A stretch of DNA of 11,751 nt, taken from Smittium culicis (lineage: Eukaryota > Kickxellomycota > Harpellomycetes > Harpellales > Legeriomycetaceae). The position numbers and the translations under genes are program-made. The notes under the pieces were generated by a model, which saw nothing but the letters and a program-made list of their open reading frames with translations, was not told where the DNA came from and searched no databases. Within the stretch, counting starts at the first letter, position 1; every line of letters starts with the position of its first letter. This document shows positions 7,387 to 11,751 of the stretch, in pieces. The stretch lies in NCBI GenBank assembly GCA_001970855.1, contig LSSN01000213.1, positions 1 to 11,751 of the forward strand, read 5' to 3'.

Positions 7387-10071
7387 ATGTTCTCTAATAG
7401 ATCCTCAAACAGTCGCTTTGATGAAGGTGACCTCAACTCATCCACATATTTATCTTTATAACTCCATATTTATTATCAATCCTTATCTCACTTCTATTAT
7501 ATTTTATTAAATCACCATTAGACAAGGATTGGGAATTGGTTCAAGCCAAAAGTAACTTATTTATACTCCGTTTCTTACCTCTTTTTATTTTTTTCCTTGC
7601 AATTGCGAATTTACCTCCTTAACGATCTCTTTATATTTTTCGTATTATCTTCGCCTCTTTAGCCTTTACAAAATGGTAACCCATTCTCCCTCCTTTCTGA
7701 ATAAGCTTCCTTCATAAAATTAAAAAAAGATTATACCTTGTTTATTAAATTCATAATAGGGCCAATACACATCTTGGAAAAACTTCTCCCGTAAAAATAT
7801 CTAATATTTTCAAAGATCTATCTGATGGCACTATCCTAATCCAGCTTCTAGTATCCCTTCTTTTTACATACTATCCTAAATAACTCTTTAAAATACATAC
7901 GCTTATAAATTCTATTTATTTCCTATTTTAAAAGATTCATAACTTTATTTTTGCCTCTTTTTTTAGGAAATTATTGGTAAAGAGCCTCTTGGTAGGTATA
8001 ACTTAAATCCTTCTATGCGAATTCAAAAAATGGAAAATGTAAATAAAGCTCTAGAATTCATAAAAGAAAGAGGCGTAAATCTAACTAATATAGGCGCTGA
8101 AGGTATTCAACACCCCTTGCTTGCTTTTTATATCTATATAACACTCTTTATTCCTATAATCCATTCTAGATATCGTCGATTTAAATGCAAAGCTTACCCT
8201 TGGAATGATTTGGATTATAATTCTTCGATTCACTATTTCTGATATTCGGTACTTTCATATTCTTCCTCTTGCTACCTCTATTCAATTATTTATTTATTTA
8301 TTTATTTACTCTTTTTTAGTGAAGAAGGTCTTACTGCAAAAGATGCTCTCTTGGCCTGGTGCCAACGTAAAACTGCTGGATATCAAGGCGTTAATATTAC
8401 TAATTTCACTAGCAGCTGGCAGGATGGGTTGGCTTTCTGCGCTTTGATACATAAACATCGCCCTGACTTATTGGACTACTCAAAATTAGATATGGTATTT
8501 ATAGCTTAACTATCTTTTTTTTTTTATTTTTCCTCTAATCCTGTTTACTCGATTTACATCCTTGTCTATATACCTTTATTGTATTAATTTATATTTACTG
8601 ATCCTTTTATCTTTTTTATTCTCAGAGTAACCATGAAGGTAATACCTTGCTAGCATTCGAAATAGCCGAACGTGAACTTGGAATTCCTCCACTGCTTGAT
8701 GTTGAAGATATTGTTAATGTGGATAATCCCGACTCAAAATCAATAATGACCTATGTCGCCCAATATTTCCATGCCTTTTCTTCTCTTAATAAAGTTGAGA
8801 CCGCTGGAAGAAGAATTGGAAAGCTTTCTAATGTTCTTCAAACTGTATATGAAATGAGGCATAACTACGAAAATAGAGCCTCTGATTTGGTTTCTGATAT
8901 CTCTTGTGTTATTGAAAAATGGTCTCACTTTGACTTCCAAACCCAGTTATCTGAATACTCTACTGCTAAAAATGAGCTTGACCTTTTTAACAACTTCAAA
9001 TTGAAAGAAAAACGTGAATTGCTTATGGAAAAACAAGACCTTAGCAATTTACTAAATGATATCCAAACTAGACTAGCAACATACCACATTCAACCATACC
9101 AACCTCCATCTGGCTTACTTCCTTCAGAAATAGAAAAACTCTGGTCTTCACTAAATGACTTGGAAATTTCTTTTAGAACTAAATTACTTACTAAAATAGA
9201 CAGTATTAAAAAATCATATTGCAAAGAATTTGCCGATGAAGCTTCTAAGCTTCATTCCTCATTGGCCCAAATCGAACAAAGCTTGACTGTTCACGCTTCC
9301 TTATCAGAACTACTGTTCGCGACTAAATTGCTTCACGATCAACTTCTTGCTCTTGGCGCCTCTCTATCAAACCTTGAGTCTCTATTCCAAAAATGCATAC
9401 AAGTAGGAATTGAAGAAAATGAATATACTGTACATACTTTCGATGAATTAAAGTTCGATTTTTACCTGCTTGAAACAAATATCTCAAAGAAAATAACTTT
9501 TATTGAAAACCAAGTAATATTCTTTTTTCATCTATACATAAAATATACTATATTTATATCCAGCCATTTACAGAAAAAAAAAAGTTTGATTTTAAATCAT
9601 TTACTTATGCATTTAAAATAGATTGTCCTTAGAAAATCTAATGCTTTAACACCCGCTCAGTTGGACGAATTTGAATCTGTTTTTAGATTATTTGACCGAA
9701 GTAAAGCTAATTCCCTCTGTGATAACGAGTTCAGAGCTGCTTTAGAAACTTTGGATTTAACTTACTCAGAAGAGGAATTCACCGAACTATTTAATTATTT
9801 ATCTTCCAGCAATCAACAAGATACGAACCGCATTGGGTTTGAACAATATGTTAGATTCTTAGTTGCTGTTTTCGAAGATCAAACAAGTCCTAGCCAACTC
9901 TACGATTCGTTCGCTACTGTATCTAACGGAAAGCCATTTGTTACAAAATCCGACCTTATTGCTTCAGGATTAACTCCTGAACAATCTGAAACACTTGCTT
10001 CGACTATGCCAAAATTCCAAAATGAATCTGGAAAGCTTGATTTTTCAAAGTTTGTTGACTCTTTGCTATAA
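7387..10071 (+). CDS. ain1: Alpha-actinin, fungal short type (Ain1-like actin cross-linker)
   Basis: Nine exons give 1902 nt and 633 residues: 7387-7426, 7522-7551, 7663-7675, 7760-7850, 7967-8102, 8170-8248, 8320-8494, 8626-9513 and 9622-10071. All eight introns are GT-AG and every phase closes. Alpha-actinin bundles actin filaments; the S. pombe homologue Ain1 works in the cytokinetic ring and is of similar size. CH1 spans about 18-130. Actinin signature 1 is complete (QAKTFTKWAN, 21-30), built across two introns. Signature 2 follows at about 97-122 (NIGAED...GMIWII). CH2 spans about 131-240, with [18 protein letters not shown] and HRPDLLDY. A helical, coiled-coil-prone rod (about 245-480) is long enough for two spectrin repeats rather than the four of animals. 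The C-terminus (about 495-633) is EF-hand-like, but both loops lack key calcium ligands. The start is the first in-frame ATG, with a TAA immediately upstream. Identity is near certain; the least sure junctions are the first two. Confidence 0.95.
7427..7521 (+). other. Alpha-actinin intron 1
   Basis: 95 nt, GTGACC...CATTAG, phase 1. Left unspliced, the frame hits a TAA 13 codons later. Splicing makes an Asp codon (G plus AC) and leads into [10 protein letters not shown], as expected just before the actin-binding signature. Confidence 0.8.
7552..7662 (+). other. Alpha-actinin intron 2
   Basis: 111 nt, GTAACT...CTTTAG, phase 1. It joins A to CC to make the Thr codon of KTFTKW. Confidence 0.85.
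7663..7675 (+). other. Alpha-actinin exon 3: 13-nt microexon
   Basis: The exon is CCTTTACAAAATG, flanked by TTTAG and GTAAC. It supplies the end of a Thr codon, Phe-Thr-Lys and the first two bases of Trp. Together with its neighbours it makes QAKTFTKWAN, matching the conserved actinin signature 1, and without it the signature and the frame are both lost. The upstream exon is also short, at 30 nt. Confidence 0.88.
7676..7759 (+). other. Alpha-actinin intron 3
   Basis: 84 nt, GTAACC...ATAATAG, phase 2. It joins TG to G to form the invariant Trp of the actin-binding signature. Confidence 0.85.
7851..7966 (+). other. Alpha-actinin intron 4
   Basis: 116 nt, GTATCC...TTTTTTTAG, phase 0, falling between ILIQLL and EIIGKE within CH1. 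Acceptor with a strong T tract. Confidence 0.9.
8103..8169 (+). other. Alpha-actinin intron 5
   Basis: 67 nt, GTATTC...TTCTAG, phase 1. It is the shortest intron of the gene. Splicing restores [11 protein letters not shown] inside actinin signature 2. Confidence 0.92.
8249..8319 (+). other. Alpha-actinin intron 6
   Basis: 71 nt, GTACTT...TTTTTTAG, phase 2, at the CH1-CH2 boundary. It carries a run of ATTT repeats before the acceptor. Confidence 0.9.
8495..8625 (+). other. Alpha-actinin intron 7
   Basis: 131 nt, GTATTT...TTCTCAG, phase 0, the longest of the gene. It has a possible branch site TTTACTGAT about 30 nt before the acceptor and joins DYSKLDM to SNHEGNT within CH2. Confidence 0.92.
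9514..9621 (+). other. Alpha-actinin intron 8, ending in an in-frame stop at its acceptor
   Basis: 108 nt, GTAATA...AAAATAG, phase 0. It lies between the rod and the EF-hand region. The frame stays open through the intron until the TAG that is itself the acceptor (9619-9621), so retention would end the protein after about 35 extra residues, without EF-hands. Other AGs at 9562-9563 and 9572-9573 both lead to a stop and never reach the EF-hand frame, so 9621 is the productive acceptor. Confidence 0.88.
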
Positions 10072-10584
10072 ATTCTAAACTTTTTAGAACTATATTTTAT
10101 TGATCATTACACAAAAACCTTTTAAATATTAGCCTCGTATCGACTCTTCATTCACTTATCATTTATTTAGTTTTTTTTTATATATATTATTAGTAATTAC
10201 CTTTCTTATTCGTTTTATTCTTCGATAGAAACTCATTGACTTTAAATATTCCAAATTATATATATATTTTTCGAAATTGAGGATGTGTTGTTTTGCACCG
10301 TAAAAAGCAATTATACTTGCACTCATGGTTTCGTTTTACATTTGTAAAATTCCAATTTAATAATAAAAAACTAAGACTTGAGTGCTTAAATACAAAAAAA
10401 AAAGTGAAATAAATAAGTTAATAGATTCTTCGAATACATTCTTTCAAAACCTATATGAACGATAGTTTAGGTTGATTTTTGTGAACTCTTGCACAATTTA
10501 CAAATGGCTGATGGTGTGCGTGAGGGATTAACATGAATCATCGGTTAAGTGTACAATTTAGTGTAAGTTGAAGCAAAAAAATTC

Positions 10585-10596
10585 GATTCGCCAGAA
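10585..10596 (-). repeat. TTCTGGCGAATC 12-mer, copy 2 (inverted)
   Basis: The plus strand reads GATTCGCCAGAA, the reverse complement of 5264-5275. Nearby bases are partly similar in both copies, including CAATACG about 10 bp away, but there in the same rather than the inverted sense. Whether this is a real repeat is unclear. Confidence 0.3.
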
Positions 10597-10713
10597 TATA
10601 TGATATCAATACGTCTCTCTTTTTAAGTTAGAAATAAATGATTAAGCAGTGATAGTAAATGCTGGGTATTGATATGATTTTAATATGCTCTAAATGGATA
10701 ATAAGAGCAATAA

Positions 10714-10742
10714 ATTAAAATTTAAAATTTAAAATTTAAAAT
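10714..10742 (+). repeat. Heptanucleotide (AAAATTT)n tandem repeat
   Basis: About four consecutive copies of a seven-base A/T unit. Simple-sequence repeat in non-coding DNA. Confidence 0.85.
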
Positions 10743-11751
10743 GAATATTAATGACTTTAATAAAATAGCACGGATAATAAAACTTCACAAATGTAGATGA
10801 TTTTTTAGTATAATTCATTAATTCATTATTCTACCTTACTTTATTTCACTTGAATTTACTGGTTTTAATCAAAACTTAATAAAAAGCACTAAGAGAATGG
10901 GCATTGCTGATCTAGTTAATCTTTGAAAACTATTCAAACTAAGTATAACGCTCTATAAAATTGGATTTAAATGCATTAAAAAAAATTTTTTTTTCAGAAA
11001 TTCATATCTAAAAATATTTGTACAAAATTGCTATAATTAATTATCCTAAACTTATTTAAAAAATTTTCGCTTAATCTAGTGCATAAGTTCTATTCTATAA
11101 ATAATTTTATAATGGGATGAATGTTAATGTAAAATATCTTATTTCAAATGATATTCGATTTCATTTAAAAGGTTTAACTTACTAGTGGCTTTTAAACACC
11201 TGTTCTAGTGAAAATCGAGTTAAAAAAAACAGTTTTTTTGGGTATATAATACAGTTGAATTATAAATATACTTAAAATCAAGCAAAAAATGTAATAATTT
11301 TATAATTTATTGTGGGATTTTTGAAGAGATCAGAACCAAGATAATCATTAAAAATTCCTATAAAATGATTATGATTGTATTTGAAATATTTTTCCTAACA
11401 AAAATTAAGACAGCTAAAGAATTAATTTATTTATTAAAAATCTAGTCGATTTAAAGCTCTTAATTAAGTTTTTTATTAAAAAATTTGTCCTATTTTATGA
11501 TTTTAGATTTAATTTTAGATATATTTACTTGAAATTATTTATTTATATATTACACTTTGATGATGAATTCATTAAGCAAGTGTATTTATGCATAAATCAA
11601 GAAAAATATTAATAAAAAGAATGAAGGTAAAATAATTGCGTATTTTAATTATAATTAAAAATTCAGTAGCATTATCATAAATTTTAAACGATACAACTTT
11701 TTTTTTCCTCAGAGAGTTTATTAAACATAATTTAAAAGTATACTAAAAACT

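Larger units (their letters stand above)
10072..11751. other. A+T-rich 3' flank of the alpha-actinin gene; no supported gene
   Basis: About 1.7 kb without a convincing gene on either strand. It contains a short minus-strand open frame (10326-10159), TTTAAAA repeats (about 10714-10742), an A8-T9 junction (10978-10994) and the inverted second copy of the TTCTGGCGAATC motif (10585-10596). The first 100-300 bp should include the alpha-actinin 3' UTR and poly(A) site; no close AATAAA is evident. Confidence 0.55.

Noticed and set aside
8205..8447. Plus-strand frame covering part of alpha-actinin exons 6 and 7
   Set aside because: It runs through intron 6 in the exon 6 frame and misreads exon 7. 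The spliced model gives the expected CH1-CH2 sequence.
8740..8940. Minus-strand frame inside alpha-actinin exon 8
   Set aside because: Shadow of the CH2/rod coding sequence.
10159..10326. Minus-strand 55-codon frame beginning MSASIIAFYGAKQH
   Set aside because: Frames of this length are expected by chance at about 72% A+T. The C-terminal half is low-complexity Lys/Ile/Asn, and it lies in the likely 3' UTR of the alpha-actinin gene.
1..11751. tRNA genes, rRNA, CRISPR arrays or bacterial-type operon signals
   Set aside because: I looked for tRNA box B-like GGTTCGA sequences and regularly spaced repeats and found none. The spliceosomal introns show this is eukaryotic nuclear DNA.

Overview
This is an A+T-rich (roughly 70-75% A+T by eye) stretch of nuclear DNA, most likely from a fungus. 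Two genes carry spliceosomal introns of about 65-130 nt. One encodes a fungal-type RNase P/MRP subunit (Pop3-like). The other encodes a short alpha-actinin with the compact fungal layout: two CH domains, a two-repeat rod and degenerate EF-hands. Intergenic DNA is long and full of A/T tracts and simple repeats. The order or species cannot be fixed from the sequence; early-diverging fungi and Taphrinomycotina-like fungi both fit.

Layout. Positions 1-827 are non-coding, with a perfect 9-bp hairpin, two copies of a decayed 29-bp motif and a (GAGT)n microsatellite. Positions 2417-828 on the minus strand hold a secreted, cysteine-rich protein that I cannot assign to a family. Its C-terminal half is a roughly 160-residue unit bounded by four cysteines. 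A second unit with almost the same cysteine spacing follows in the same reading frame, cut off by two consecutive TAA codons, so it reads as a truncated two-repeat protein with a still-open relic. Positions 2418-5800 are gene-poor and very A+T-rich. They end in a cluster of CCAAT/ATTGG boxes, including two palindromes, upstream of the next gene.

Positions 6027-6973 (+) hold the Pop3-like gene in two exons; its 5' end is uncertain. The last 300 bases of its coding sequence are far more G+C-rich than anything else here. Positions 7387-10071 (+) hold a complete alpha-actinin gene of nine exons that I assembled by hand: 1902 coding nt, 633 residues, one exon only 13 nt long. Positions 10072-11751 are A+T-rich 3' flank with no supported gene.

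The genes do not form an obvious functional unit: one product is secreted, one acts in nuclear RNA processing and one in the actin cytoskeleton. The two plus-strand genes lie head to tail with 413 bp between them. I found no mobile-element gene, rRNA, tRNA or CRISPR array. The observations most worth checking are the stop-separated repeat protein, the 13-nt exon and the composition jump inside the Pop3-like gene.
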